A DNA stretch of 64,000 nt, taken from positions 1 through 64,000 of the forward strand of contig NZ_NSFV01000018.1 of the NCBI RefSeq assembly GCF_002295115.1. Reading direction: 5' to 3'. The first letter of the stretch is position 1, and each line of letters begins with the position of its first letter. This document shows, piece by piece, positions 8,645 through 18,008 of this stretch. The notes beneath the pieces were generated by a model that did not search any database, was not told where the DNA came from, and worked only from the letters and a program-made list of their open reading frames with translations. The position numbers and the translations under genes were made by a program. Source of the stretch: Mesorhizobium sp. WSM4311 (lineage in GTDB: Bacteria > Pseudomonadota > Alphaproteobacteria > Rhizobiales > Rhizobiaceae).

Positions 8645-9535
8645 ATGGCTGACCGGCTCCAGGAACTTGAAGTGTTTGTTCGGGTGGCGGAGCGTGGCAA
8701 CCTTTCACAGGTCGCCCGCGAAATCGGGCTGTCGCAGCCCTCAGTGTCGCGGATTCTGAACGATCTGGAGGGGCGCATCGGCGCCCGCCTCCTCGTCCGC
8801 ACCAGCCGGAAGGTCGGGCTGACCGAGGCGGGGCATGGTTATCTTGGACAGGTCCGGCCGCTGCTTGCCGAGCTTGGGGCGGCGGCCGATACCGCGGCCG
8901 GGAATGAGGAGTTGCGCGGGCTGCTGCGCGTCGAGCTGTCCGTCACTTTCGCCGTGCGCGCGCTCATTCCGCGGCTGCCCGGCCTTCTTGCCGAGCATCC
9001 CAACCTCTCCATTGAACTTATGATGGACGATCGCAGGCGAAGCCTTGTCGAAGAAGGCGCCGATGTCGCGGTCAGGCTCGGTCTACTCGACAGCTCCAGC
9101 CTGATGGTGCGCAAGGTCGGGCAGACGCCGCGACTGCTCGTGGCCTCACCGGACTACATTGCACGGCGCGGTTTGCCGCAAAGCCCTGGCGATCTGGTTC
9201 AGCACGAGGTCATCTTCGGCCCCTCCGACAGCACCGGCGCTACTTTTCAAGAACTGATCGGCCCGGAGGCCAACTTTACTCTGCCGGAAAGCCCGCGCAT
9301 CCGGGTATCGAGTTCAGCCGGCGTCACCGCCTGCGTGCTGGCCGGGCTTGGCGTGGCCTTCGGTTCCGGCTGGATGTTCAATGCCGAACTCTCGGACGGC
9401 CGCCTTCGCCGGCTGCTGCCGGAGTTTCCGCTACCGACCATCCCCATCCATGTCCTGTTCCCGGCCGGGCGCCAGCCGAGCAAACGGGCAAGAGGGTTTG
9501 CCGATTGGCTAAGCAGATCGCTCGGTTCGTCATGA
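8645..9535 (+). CDS. LysR-family transcriptional regulator
   Basis: 296 residues. The N-terminal winged helix-turn-helix (residues ~1-60, with LSQVAREIGLSQPSVSRIL as recognition region) is followed by a LysR substrate-binding domain from residue ~90. It starts 110 bases from the divergent peroxiredoxin-MFS operon, the usual arrangement for a LysR protein and its target. The inducer is unknown. It belongs to a different LysR subgroup from the three QVRYFLA-type regulators in this island. Confidence 0.87.
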   Translation: MADRLQELEVFVRVAERGNLSQVAREIGLSQPSVSRILNDLEGRIGARLLVRTSRKVGLTEAGHGYLGQVRPLLAELGAAADTAAGNEELRGLLRVELSVTFAVRALIPRLPGLLAEHPNLSIELMMDDRRRSLVEEGADVAVRLGLLDSSSLMVRKVGQTPRLLVASPDYIARRGLPQSPGDLVQHEVIFGPSDSTGATFQELIGPEANFTLPESPRIRVSSSAGVTACVLAGLGVAFGSGWMFNAELSDGRLRRLLPEFPLPTIPIHVLFPAGRQPSKRARGFADWLSRSLGSS

Positions 9536-9680
9536 CTCTAGATTGTCAGAGTCTTGATTGTCTTGCCGCCGGCGGCCATTCGCACCATGGTGCAGGCCAC
9601 TTTGCTGAAAACGACTTATTGCGTTAATCTTCGAATATGCACCATCGCTGATAGCCATTTCGCTGAGGGGGCGAAAATTC

Positions 9681-10586
9681 ATGGAGATGCAGCAGGTCCG
9701 CTATTTTCTGGCCCTGTCCAACACGCTTAATTTCACCCGAGCAGCGGAAGAGTGCAATGTCACGCAGCCGGCCCTGACGCGTGCCATCAAGACCCTGGAA
9801 GACGAGTTGGGCGGGGAGCTGCTTCGGCGCGAGCGCCAGCATTCCCACTTGACCGAGCTTGGCCGGCGCATGCTGCCCCTGCTACAACAATGTTACGATG
9901 CTGCCACCTCCGCAAAATCCCTCGCCAAGGCCGTGCAAAGCAGCGACGTAGCTTCTCTCAACGTCACCATTTCCAATAGCGTCAACATAGCACTGCTGGT
10001 TTCACCGTTCACCGAGCTTTTCCGGGCCTACCCCGGAGTGCATCTCAAGATTAGTCGCGGCTCGCCGACCGCTGTTATCGACGCCCTCAAGAACGGCGAG
10101 GTCGAACTGGCGGTTGCCGGTCCGTTGGGACAGGCGTGGGATCGGCTCGACGCATGGCCGCTTTTCCAGGAAGGGATCGAACTCGTCGTGAACTCCGATC
10201 ACCCTCTTGCCCGCCGAAACGAGGCGGACGTCGCGCTGAGCCAGTTGGCCGCAGAGCCCGTGCTCAGTCGGATCGACTGGGAAACGAGCGAAGATCTGTC
10301 GCGCGGTCTCTCGGCCAGAGGAATTTCGCCTCGCACCGCACATGAGGTTGAAACCGATCAGGACCTGTTGGCGCTGCTGGAAGCCAATGCAGGCGTTGGC
10401 TTTGTCTCCACAACTGCACCCCGCTCGCCCAACGTCCGCCGACTCAAGCTGCGTGATCTGGATGTTTCGCGGATCGTCGCCGTCTACGCTGTCGCCGGTC
10501 GACATCGCTCACAGGTGGCCATGACGCTCCTCAACCTCCTGCGATCGACCGACTGGTCGACGTTTGGCGTCAGCGAGCCCGCCTGA
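9681..10586 (+). CDS. LysR-family transcriptional regulator (QVRYFLA subgroup)
   Basis: 301 residues with an N-terminal winged HTH (MEMQQVRYFLALSNTLNFTR, then CNVTQPALTRAIK) and a C-terminal periplasmic-binding-like effector domain. It closely resembles two other regulators in the window (15234 and 18687), suggesting duplication. Its 3' end overlaps by 17 bases the 3' end of the convergent AhpC/TSA-like gene at 10570-11274, so the two may be a functional pair, though they are not divergent. The start ATG at 9681 is supported by alignment of the N-terminus with its paralogues. Confidence 0.85.
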   Translation: MEMQQVRYFLALSNTLNFTRAAEECNVTQPALTRAIKTLEDELGGELLRRERQHSHLTELGRRMLPLLQQCYDAATSAKSLAKAVQSSDVASLNVTISNSVNIALLVSPFTELFRAYPGVHLKISRGSPTAVIDALKNGEVELAVAGPLGQAWDRLDAWPLFQEGIELVVNSDHPLARRNEADVALSQLAAEPVLSRIDWETSEDLSRGLSARGISPRTAHEVETDQDLLALLEANAGVGFVSTTAPRSPNVRRLKLRDLDVSRIVAVYAVAGRHRSQVAMTLLNLLRSTDWSTFGVSEPA

Positions 10587-11274
10587 GCGCCGCGATCAAG
10601 TCGTCGATGTCCATCCGCCGACGGTAGTCGGGATCGACGAACCGATCTGTGATGGTGCCATCAGTTCCAACGACGAAAGTAGCAGGGATCGGCAGGAACC
10701 AGCTGCTGTTGCCCTGATAGTTCGGCAGATCGAGGCCGAGGCCCATCAACCGCTCCATCTCGGCTCCCACCCAGATCGCGAGGTTGAGGGACAAAGCGTA
10801 GCCATTGTCCATGTCCGTCAGGAAAGGAAACTGAGCACCAACCGAGGCCTTCATTGCCTTTGCGAATTTGCGCCGCTCCGGCATGATCACCACGACCTGG
10901 CCGCGCAGCGTCGTAATCTCCTGTTGGGCTTCGACGATGCCGATCGCATTCAGGCGGCAATAGGGACACCAATGTCCGCGCTGAAACGTAATGACGGCCG
11001 GCCCGTGGCTAAGGATTTCAGATAGGCTCACGAGCCTGCCCTCGTCATCAGGCAGCAGGAATGCGGGCATGACATCGCCGGGGGCGGGAGCACTTGCACC
11101 AGCTCCCTGTTCCCTGAGGCGCGCCACGAGCCGGTCAACCGCGTCAGCGAACTCCGAGTTCAGTCTGCGCACTGCGCTCGCGATCACCGCCAGCCTCTCG
11201 TTGAGAGGTGCATCGAGTTCGATGGCAGCCTGGACGGACTGTTCAAATGTCATTGGCTGGTCGTCGGCGCCCAT
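10570..11274 (-). CDS. AhpC/TSA-family thioredoxin-fold protein
   Basis: About 234 residues. An N-terminal helical region (AIELDAPLNERLAVIASAV) is followed by a peroxiredoxin-like domain with active-site motif FQRGHWCPYC, then PERRKFAKAM and a C-terminal strand-helix with PATFVVGTDGTI. It parallels the 7869-8534 protein and likely reduces peroxides or thiols in the cytoplasm. The start is uncertain: ATG at 11274 (MGADDQP) or ATG at 11253 (MTFEQSVQA); neither has a strong ribosome-binding site, and the longer frame to 11367 looks non-coding. The 3' end overlaps the LysR gene at 9681-10586. Confidence 0.8.
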   Translation of the reverse strand: MGADDQPMTFEQSVQAAIELDAPLNERLAVIASAVRRLNSEFADAVDRLVARLREQGAGASAPAPGDVMPAFLLPDDEGRLVSLSEILSHGPAVITFQRGHWCPYCRLNAIGIVEAQQEITTLRGQVVVIMPERRKFAKAMKASVGAQFPFLTDMDNGYALSLNLAIWVGAEMERLMGLGLDLPNYQGNSSWFLPIPATFVVGTDGTITDRFVDPDYRRRMDIDDLIAALRRAR

Positions 11275-11473
11275 TTCTGCACTTTCGCAATTTCCATGCA
11301 GCCTAACATTGAAGCCCCACGGAGACGGCCATGTTTTTCTTGCATGGAGTCGATGCCCTGCGTGCATCGAAGCTATCCGGATTCATCTTCCGTTCGGTAT
11401 TGCGGCTCGAATCGTTACAGCAGATTTCCTGACTTCCGAAGCGGAAGTCTGAAAGCGGCAGCCAGGCATCGCG

Positions 11474-11539
11474 TGTGGCTACTGTCACAGCCATCCCAGC
11501 ACCACCGCCACCGAGGATCGCGACATCATATTTTTTCAC
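11474..11539 (-). pseudogene. N-terminal remnant of an FAD/NAD(P)-binding oxidoreductase
   Basis: A GTG-initiated stretch encodes KKYDVAILGGGGAGMAVTVA, a clean Rossmann dinucleotide-binding start (GxGxxG) as in flavoprotein oxidoreductases. The similarity stops after ~22 residues, and the continuation to nt 11303 has no flavoprotein character. It starts 19 bases after the stop of the NDH-2 gene on the same strand, as if it had been the next gene of the bdhA-patatin-ndh operon before deletion. Confidence in the Rossmann start is good; the parent gene cannot be named. Confidence 0.5.
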
Positions 11540-11558
11540 CGTCCCGGCCTACCGAGAT

Positions 11559-12956
11559 TCAATGCAATTTGACCCGCGGTTTGGTGCGGTGCGACAGGAT
11601 ACCCACGATCGTATCCCGCATGGTCTTGAAGGTCCCGTGCACCGCCTTGAGATGCATCTTGTGGAGCGAATGATACATCAGCCGGGCAAGCAAACCCTCG
11701 ACCTTCAGTCCGCCCACCAGGCTGCCAAAGGTGCCGTAGTCGGCCAGTGAAACGAGAGAACCGTAATCGCGGAAACGGAACGCCGGCGCCGCTTGCCCTT
11801 CGAGGCGTGCCGCGATCACCTTGACTATATGATCGGCCTGCTGATGGGCCGTCTGGGCGCGCGGCGGCAAGGGGCCCTCGCTGCCTGGCAATACACAACT
11901 CGCGCAGTCGCCGATCGCAAACACATTTTCGTCTGCCTTTGCCCGCAGCGTCTCATCCACGACCAAGCGGTTGATGCGATCGGTATCGAGGCCATCGAGC
12001 CTTTTCAGAAAATCTGGCGCCTTGATCCCGGCGGACCACACGACGAGTTCGGCCGGCACGAACAGCTTCTCTCCAAGCTTGATACCGTCTTCTGTCACTT
12101 CGGTGACCTTGATGCCGCATCGGATCTGAACGCCGAGATCTACAAGCCGTTGCGCAGAAGAGCGCGCAAGGTGTTCCGGCAAAGCCGGCAGGATGCGCGG
12201 TCCCGCCTCGACGATGGTGATGCGGATCAGCCTCTCGAAATCGATGTTGTCGAGATTGTGCGAGGCGATTTCCCGCATCGACTTGTGCAACTCGGCGGCC
12301 AGTTCAATGCCGGTGGCTCCGGCGCCAACGATGATGCAATGGAGCTGGCCCGGTGAGAGCTGCTCGTATTGCGCATTGGCACGCAGACAGGCGTCGACCA
12401 TGCGCCTGTTAAAGCGGGTGGCCTGGCCTGCGGTATCGAGCGCGATAGCATGACGCGCCGCTCCTGGCGTGCCGAAATCGTTGCTGACGCTGCCCACGGC
12501 CAGCACCAGCGTGTCGTAGCCTAGCACGCGTGGCGGGATGATCTGTCTGCCATCGTCGTCGAAGCTCGGCGCCACAAAAACTTGGCGCTTGGCGCGGTCG
12601 ATGCCGACGACTTCGCCGATCCGGAAGCGATAGTGGTGGGTGCTGGCATGTGCGATGTATTCCACCGCATCGTTCGACGGGTTCAACGTGCCCGACGCCA
12701 CCTCGTGCAGAAGTGGCTTCCAGACATGTGTGCGGTTGCGATCGACAAGTGTTATGGACAGCCGCCGCTTGCCGAATTTGCTGCCAAGCCGCGTTGCCAA
12801 TTCGAGTCCGCCGGCACCACCGCCGACGATGACTACGCGATGCCGTGAACTGTCGGCGTGAGATGGCGTCTCCGGTAGCGTGCGGAAAAGCGCGGCATTG
12901 TTGGCAAGCACAGCTTCCGGAACCAGCCGCATCCCTGGAGTGACGATCTGCATCAA
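11559..12956 (-). CDS. ndh: type II NADH dehydrogenase (NDH-2)
   Basis: 465 residues. Two dinucleotide-binding motifs are visible: VVIVGGGAGGLELATRLG for FAD and IIVGAGATGIELAAELHK for NADH, plus the conserved FAIGDCASC near the C-terminal third. NDH-2 enzymes pass electrons from NADH to quinone without pumping protons, bound to the inner membrane through amphipathic C-terminal helices. The gene lies 39 bases after the patatin gene and two genes after 3-hydroxybutyrate dehydrogenase, so NADH made by the latter could be reoxidised here; this link is inference. A second Met one codon in (12953) is an equally possible start. Confidence 0.87.
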   Translation of the reverse strand: MMQIVTPGMRLVPEAVLANNAALFRTLPETPSHADSSRHRVVIVGGGAGGLELATRLGSKFGKRRLSITLVDRNRTHVWKPLLHEVASGTLNPSNDAVEYIAHASTHHYRFRIGEVVGIDRAKRQVFVAPSFDDDGRQIIPPRVLGYDTLVLAVGSVSNDFGTPGAARHAIALDTAGQATRFNRRMVDACLRANAQYEQLSPGQLHCIIVGAGATGIELAAELHKSMREIASHNLDNIDFERLIRITIVEAGPRILPALPEHLARSSAQRLVDLGVQIRCGIKVTEVTEDGIKLGEKLFVPAELVVWSAGIKAPDFLKRLDGLDTDRINRLVVDETLRAKADENVFAIGDCASCVLPGSEGPLPPRAQTAHQQADHIVKVIAARLEGQAAPAFRFRDYGSLVSLADYGTFGSLVGGLKVEGLLARLMYHSLHKMHLKAVHGTFKTMRDTIVGILSHRTKPRVKLH

Positions 12957-12995
12957 TATTCTCCGTCTTTCTTCTCGGCGCCGCGATCGAACCGA

Positions 12996-14153
12996 TCATT
13001 CTTGCGATTCGTGGATGACGATGCCCTGCAGCATGTCGACGTCGCATTCCCACGGCTTCTCCGAGAGGACGCGCCGGCCATGTTCGTATCCCGCCTGCCA
13101 GCGCGTGCGGATGCCGGCGCGCGTGAAGTCGATGTCCTTGGTGTGGTCCTCGCCGTCCAGGCGTGGCGAAAGCAGCCGCACAAGGTGCATGACCGACGGG
13201 CAACCATAGGAAGCAAGTTCCTTGAACATCGGATCCTCGCGCCGTTCCTCTGGAACCAGCTTTCCCATTTCGCGCACGACGTGCCGCAGACGATGCAGTT
13301 GCTCCTGACGGGCAACATGGCTCCGGCCCCGGCTGGCGTATTGAAGGTCCTTTTGCCGGCCCATGACCTGCCAGATCGATTTGGGCTCGGTGGCGCGAGG
13401 CTGCCACATGTTGACGGCAAAGATCAGCGAGTCGCGCCGCGGACGGGCGTCGAGCACGACCTCGATGGGCGTGTTCGAATAGATGCCGCCGTCCCAGTAA
13501 GGCTCGCCGTCGATACGGACCGCCGGAAAGGCCGGCGGCAAGGCGCCCGACGCCATGATGTGCGCTGCCGACAAGGTCATCTCTCGGGTGTCGAAGTATT
13601 TGAGTTCACTGGTGTTGACGTTGACTGCGCCGACCGTCAGGCGGGTATGGCGCCCGTTGAGATAATCGAAGTCGATCAGGTCATTCAGCGTCCTCTTGAG
13701 CGGATCGGTCGTGTAATAGGAGGCGTTCTCGACGCCCACTTCGCGGTTCACTCCGAACATGGCGCCTGGATTCGGTTCGAAGAATCCCGGTATCCCCCGC
13801 ATGACGGTGCCCATATTGGCGAAGACATTGCTTGGCACCATCATTCGAAAAAACTCATCGAGAGGGCTGATACGGCTGACGCCTTCCCAGAACTCCTGAA
13901 GCCTCGCCAGCCGAACCGTTGGATCGTTCCCGGCAATCAAGGCCGCGTTGATAGCGCCGATCGAGGTGCCGATGACCCAATCCGGCTCGATCCCGCCTTC
14001 GACGAGCGCCTGGTAGACACCGGCCTGGTAGGCACCCAGGGCGCCACCGCCTTGCAGCACCAACACCGTTTGCCGCTGAACGGAAGCATCGGCCGGATGG
14101 GTGACCTCCGGCAAAGGTTCGGCGATCGGAGGATTTCGGGTGATCTTGTTCAT
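12996..14153 (-). CDS. patatin-like phospholipase with DUF3734 C-terminal region
   Basis: 385 residues. All patatin signatures are present: oxyanion loop LQGGGALGAYQAG, nucleophile elbow GTSIG (Ser ~65) and the catalytic Asp in YWDGGIYSNTP. The C-terminal ~100 residues match the DUF3734 extension often found with this subgroup. It is an acyl-ester hydrolase of Ser-Asp dyad type, probably acting on lipids or on polyhydroxybutyrate-related substrates given the neighbour bdhA; the substrate is inference. The ATG at 14151-14153 has an AGGAG site. It is the middle gene of the bdhA-patatin-ndh operon. Confidence 0.87.
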   Translation of the reverse strand: MNKITRNPPIAEPLPEVTHPADASVQRQTVLVLQGGGALGAYQAGVYQALVEGGIEPDWVIGTSIGAINAALIAGNDPTVRLARLQEFWEGVSRISPLDEFFRMMVPSNVFANMGTVMRGIPGFFEPNPGAMFGVNREVGVENASYYTTDPLKRTLNDLIDFDYLNGRHTRLTVGAVNVNTSELKYFDTREMTLSAAHIMASGALPPAFPAVRIDGEPYWDGGIYSNTPIEVVLDARPRRDSLIFAVNMWQPRATEPKSIWQVMGRQKDLQYASRGRSHVARQEQLHRLRHVVREMGKLVPEERREDPMFKELASYGCPSVMHLVRLLSPRLDGEDHTKDIDFTRAGIRTRWQAGYEHGRRVLSEKPWECDVDMLQGIVIHESQE

Positions 14154-14176
14154 GGTTCTTGCTCCTCGTTGCCGGT

Positions 14177-14959
14177 TCAATGGGCCGTCCAGCCGCCTTC
14201 GATCGGGATGATGGCGCCGGTGATCGAGGCCGCATCGGTCGAGGCGAGGAACAGGCAGAGCGCCGCGACCTCGGCCACGGTGACGAACTGCTTGGTCGGC
14301 TGGGCCGCCAGGAGCACATCCTTGATCACCTGCTCCTCGGTGATACCGCGGGCCTTGGCCGTATCCGGTATCTGCTTTTCGACCAGCGGTGTGAGCACGT
14401 ATCCCGGGCAAACCGCATTGACGGTGATGCCCTGTTCGGCGACCTCCAGCGCAACCGTCTTGGTCAGCCCGGCGATGCCATGCTTGGCGGCGACATAGGC
14501 GGATTTGTAGGGCGAGGCGACAAGGGCGTGGGCCGACGCAACGTTGATGATGCGGCCCCATTTGCGTTCTTTCATAGCCTGCAGCGCACGCCGGATCGTG
14601 TAGAAGGATGACATCAGATCGATCGCCACGACTGCTTCGAATTTCTCGACCGGAAAGTCATCGATAGGCGCGACATGCTGGATGCCGGCATTGTTCACGA
14701 GGATGTCGACCGCGCCGAACTCGGCGATTGCCTTGTCCATCATCGCGGTGATTGTGCTGCCCCTGCTCATATCCGCACCGTCGTAGCGAACAGGCACCCC
14801 ATGGTCCGCGGCAAGTCTTGCCCGCAGCAACTCAATCTCGCCGGGATCGCCGAAGCCGTTTAAGACGATATTGCAGCCCTTCGCGGCGAAGGCTTCGGCA
14901 ATGCCTTGCCCGATGCCGCTGGTCGAGCCTGTGATCAGTGCCGTCTTTCCTCTGAGCAT
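14177..14959 (-). CDS. bdhA: D-3-hydroxybutyrate dehydrogenase (SDR)
   Basis: 260 residues, the standard length. Short-chain dehydrogenase motifs are intact: TGSTSGIGQGIA for NAD binding, NNAG (LVNNAGIQHVAPI), and the Ser/Tyr/Lys catalytic set in NVASAHALVASPYKSAYVAAK. The SAHALVASPYKSAYVAAKHGIAG pattern class and the C-terminal GGWTAH ending are typical of 3-hydroxybutyrate dehydrogenase, which interconverts 3-hydroxybutyrate and acetoacetate in the PHB cycle. The start ATG at 14959 gives the family N-terminus MLRGKTALITG. First gene of the operon with patatin and ndh; the divergent LysR gene at 15234 probably controls it. Confidence 0.87.
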   Translation of the reverse strand: MLRGKTALITGSTSGIGQGIAEAFAAKGCNIVLNGFGDPGEIELLRARLAADHGVPVRYDGADMSRGSTITAMMDKAIAEFGAVDILVNNAGIQHVAPIDDFPVEKFEAVVAIDLMSSFYTIRRALQAMKERKWGRIINVASAHALVASPYKSAYVAAKHGIAGLTKTVALEVAEQGITVNAVCPGYVLTPLVEKQIPDTAKARGITEEQVIKDVLLAAQPTKQFVTVAEVAALCLFLASTDAASITGAIIPIEGGWTAH

Positions 14960-15233
14960 CGTTGTTTCCTTCGATTGGAACCGCAGCCAAAATGGCCCGC
15001 AAAACGCTGCGAGCACGGGCCCTGGGCCCGGGTCTCGAGTTCTGGACCAAGTATGGCGGGCAGCTGGAGACAGCGGAAATGCCGTTGAGACATGGATTCG
15101 ATAGCCGACGGTCAGATCGTCAACCTGTCGCCTGGGACATCATCACCAGATCGGGTTGTTTGACGTCGGGGCAACTAGTAAGATCACGCGGCAACGTGGG
15201 TCGTCCCGCATGCCAGCCGCTGGGGAGCTCGCA

Positions 15234-16145
15234 GTGGAGATCAGCCAGGTAAGATATTTCTTGGCCGTCGCCAAGGAACTGAATTTCACCAGGGCAGCAG
15301 AGCTGTGCAACGTTACGCAGCCGGCACTGTCACGCGCGATCAAGCTGCTCGAATACGAGTTCGGCGGCGCGCTTTTTCACCGCGAGCGACGCTTTACACA
15401 TCTGACGGAACTTGGTCGCATGGTCGAGACCTATCTCGAAGGCGTTTTCGAGAACTCCCGGCAGGCAAAGGAGATCGCCGAGCAATATGTGCACCTTAAG
15501 AAAACGCCTCTCCGGGTCGGCATCATGAGCACGATAGCTCCGAATGAAATCATCGAACTCATCTCGTCCGTGCGCACACACCATCCCGGCGTTGAGCTTC
15601 ATCTATGCGATGCCGATGCACCGAGCTTGCGACGACGGCTGCTCGGAGGCGACCTTGAGGCGGCTATTTACGCGCTGCCGTCAAATGTGCCCGATGAGGA
15701 AGTTCACTCCTTGCCGTTGTTTCAGGAACAGATGGTGATGGCTGTTCATCTCAACCATCGCTTGGCCAACCAGCCCAGCGTTCGGGTGACGGATATGAGC
15801 AATGAGACCTACATCCACCGCAACAATTGTGAATTTGCCGGTTATGCCGACGCCATTCTTTCCGAGCAGGGCGTCACGGTCAGTCCTGTTTACTGGAGCG
15901 ATCGTGACGATTGGACGCTCGCGATGATCGCCGCCGGGCTTGGTTTCGGGTTCATGCCTGAGCATACCGCCAAGCACCCCGGAGTGGTGCCGTTGCCGAT
16001 CACCGATCCGGAATTCTGGCGCGAGGTCAATCTCGTCACGGTGCGCGGCCGCAGGCATTCGCCGGCGGTTGGCGCGCTCGTGCGCGAGGCCACGCAGAAG
16101 AAGTGGTTCGGCGAGCGTGCAAAGGCGTTATCCGCCGCGGAATAG
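15234..16145 (+). CDS. LysR-family transcriptional regulator (QVRYFLA subgroup)
   Basis: 303 residues. Winged HTH at the N-terminus (VEISQVRYFLAVAKELNF, CNVTQPALSRAIK) and LysR effector-binding domain after residue ~90. The GTG at 15234 is preferred: it aligns exactly with the ATG of the paralogue at 9681 and has GGGGAGC at 15222-15228 as ribosome-binding site; upstream ATG (15210) and TTG (15156) give unsupported extensions. It is divergent from bdhA-patatin-ndh across a 274-base gap, so it likely senses a metabolite of that pathway. Confidence 0.83.
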   Translation: MEISQVRYFLAVAKELNFTRAAELCNVTQPALSRAIKLLEYEFGGALFHRERRFTHLTELGRMVETYLEGVFENSRQAKEIAEQYVHLKKTPLRVGIMSTIAPNEIIELISSVRTHHPGVELHLCDADAPSLRRRLLGGDLEAAIYALPSNVPDEEVHSLPLFQEQMVMAVHLNHRLANQPSVRVTDMSNETYIHRNNCEFAGYADAILSEQGVTVSPVYWSDRDDWTLAMIAAGLGFGFMPEHTAKHPGVVPLPITDPEFWREVNLVTVRGRRHSPAVGALVREATQKKWFGERAKALSAAE

Positions 16146-16206
16146 CCTCTGCGCGCAAACGTTCTTTCGCATGCCGGAGCGCGGGGTCTCCGGCACGTGT
16201 CCAGGC

Positions 16207-16671
16207 TCAGTTCTTCCTGATCGTCGAGGTCACGGACTGGATGACCTCGGTCGCCATCTTGAACTGCGGCGAGCGGTCGGTGATACCATGGCGCTTGGCG
16301 ATCCAGTCGAAGTCGCTATAGGCGGCGTAAACCGCACCATCCGCTGTCTGGTAGACCAGCACGCGCACCGGCCAGTCGAGGCCGGCTTCCGGATTTGACG
16401 TGATGAAGGTCGTCCCAAGCGCCGGATTGCCAAACATCACCAGCCGCGACGGCCTGACATCGTTGCCGGCATTCTTGCCAAGTCTTGCCTGGTCGATGAC
16501 GCCAAAGAACTTGATGCCCTTCTTGAGAACATCCCTCTTGATGCGCGCGACCGTCTCGCCGACGGAATAGTCGCTCTTCACCGTCACAACGCCATCAGAA
16601 GCGGCGGCCGGGATGACGGCAGCTATCAGGATGGCGGCTCCGGCAATCATGGTTTTCAGGGAGTTGGTCAT
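16207..16671 (-). CDS. secreted DUF302-domain protein
   Basis: 154 residues. A signal peptide (MTNSLKTMIAGAAILIAAVI, cleaved near AAA-S) leads into a DUF302 domain recognisable by VKSDYSVGETVARIKRDVL, FFGVIDQARLG and FGNPALGT. The domain is a small alpha/beta fold found in many periplasmic proteins; its biochemical role is not established. An AGGAG site lies before the ATG at 16669-16671. It follows the MFS gene by 41 bases and the cupin gene upstream of that, forming a likely three-gene operon. Confidence 0.83.
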   Translation of the reverse strand: MTNSLKTMIAGAAILIAAVIPAAASDGVVTVKSDYSVGETVARIKRDVLKKGIKFFGVIDQARLGKNAGNDVRPSRLVMFGNPALGTTFITSNPEAGLDWPVRVLVYQTADGAVYAAYSDFDWIAKRHGITDRSPQFKMATEVIQSVTSTIRKN

Positions 16672-16712
16672 GTCAGTCTCCTTTGTTGGATAGCCATTTT
16701 CGGTTCTGGGTG

Positions 16713-17915
16713 TCACGTTTTTGAGGGTTGCAGCACGCGCGCCACTGCGATCGCACCCGCAAGGAAGGCGGCGAGCACGGCCACGCATGCGGTCCACCCG
16801 ACTCGGTCGTAAATCTGTCCGATGACGAAGCTGCCAGCGAGCCCACCCGCGTAGTAGGAGGCCAGGTAGATGCCGCTCGCGGCGGTGCGATCACGCGAGG
16901 CGGTCCGGCTGACATGTCCGGTAGCTATCGCTTGCGCCAGGAAGGTTCCCATTGCGACCAACGCCATCCCTGCAAGGACGATCGGCAGGCTGGTCGTGAG
17001 CAACAGCAGCAGCCCGGCGATTGCCATCGCAAGCGTTGCACCGATGCCGATCCTCGGGCCGAGACCGGCCGTGACACGCCCGGCGAGTGGCGTGGTCAAC
17101 ATCGATGGCAGGAAAACGAAATAGATCAGTCCCAGTGCCATCGGCGACAGCGACAGCGGCGGGGCAACAAGCTGGAAATTCACATAAGTGAAGGTTCCTA
17201 TGAAGACGAAGAGGATCAGGAAGCCGATCGCGAAACAAGCGCGCAGTTCGGCATTTTCCAGCGGGCCCTTCCAGGACGCACGGACAGTTTGACCGATCGT
17301 ATCGGCGCGCGTCGTTGCGGAAGTCTTTTGCAGCGTGTGCCAGACGAGCGCCGCGCCAAATAGATTGAGGGCCGCGAAGGTCAGGAAGTTGGTGGAGATG
17401 CCGAACGTGTCGGCGACGGCGGCCGACATCAGGCGTCCGAAAAAGTTGCTGGCGACGTTGCCCGTCACATAGGCGGCAAGCGCACTCGTCGTCTGCCGCG
17501 CGGAGAAATGCTCGGCCAGGTAGGCCATCGTCAGCGTGAACGCGGTCGACATGCACAGGCCTTGCGCCACTCGCAAAAAGGCGAAGACGACGATGCTGTC
17601 TGTTTGCGAAAGCAGCGTCGTTGGGATGGCAAGGATGGCGAGGCTGATCCAGATGCCATTGCGGCGATCTATGCCGCGCCCGAACAGAGCGATGGCGATC
17701 CCGGCTACCGCCATGCCGAACGTGCTGGCATTGACGGCGAAGCCCATGGTCGCGCGGCTGACGCCGAATTTTATCACCAGTGAGGGCAGTATTGCTTGGG
17801 TGGCGAACAGATCGACAAGCGTAAGAAATGCGATCAACGCAACAAGTCCAAAACGCCAACTGTCGGCGGCCACCGTGTGCAGGCGCGCCGTCTCTGTCTG
17901 TTCACTGGTTGTCAT
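16713..17915 (-). CDS. MFS transporter
   Basis: 400 residues with about twelve membrane segments. The first half has DLFATQAILPSLVIKFGVSRATMGF and FGRGIDRRNGIWISLAIL, the loop 2-3 signature of MFS exporters. The overall pattern resembles the YnfM/AraJ-like drug or sugar-efflux group; the substrate is unknown. It sits between the cupin gene (93 bases upstream) and the DUF302 gene (41 bases downstream) on the same strand, so the operon probably exports a compound linked to those periplasmic proteins. Confidence 0.82.
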   Translation of the reverse strand: MTTSEQTETARLHTVAADSWRFGLVALIAFLTLVDLFATQAILPSLVIKFGVSRATMGFAVNASTFGMAVAGIAIALFGRGIDRRNGIWISLAILAIPTTLLSQTDSIVVFAFLRVAQGLCMSTAFTLTMAYLAEHFSARQTTSALAAYVTGNVASNFFGRLMSAAVADTFGISTNFLTFAALNLFGAALVWHTLQKTSATTRADTIGQTVRASWKGPLENAELRACFAIGFLILFVFIGTFTYVNFQLVAPPLSLSPMALGLIYFVFLPSMLTTPLAGRVTAGLGPRIGIGATLAMAIAGLLLLLTTSLPIVLAGMALVAMGTFLAQAIATGHVSRTASRDRTAASGIYLASYYAGGLAGSFVIGQIYDRVGWTACVAVLAAFLAGAIAVARVLQPSKT

Positions 17916-18008
17916 GACGGGGCTCCGTGGCCGGACGTCCCCAGGAGATCACCCCGAGGACGCGCTTTCGGTTGCTGATGCTGGAATCTGTTCGCCGCGC
18001 CGAGCGGC

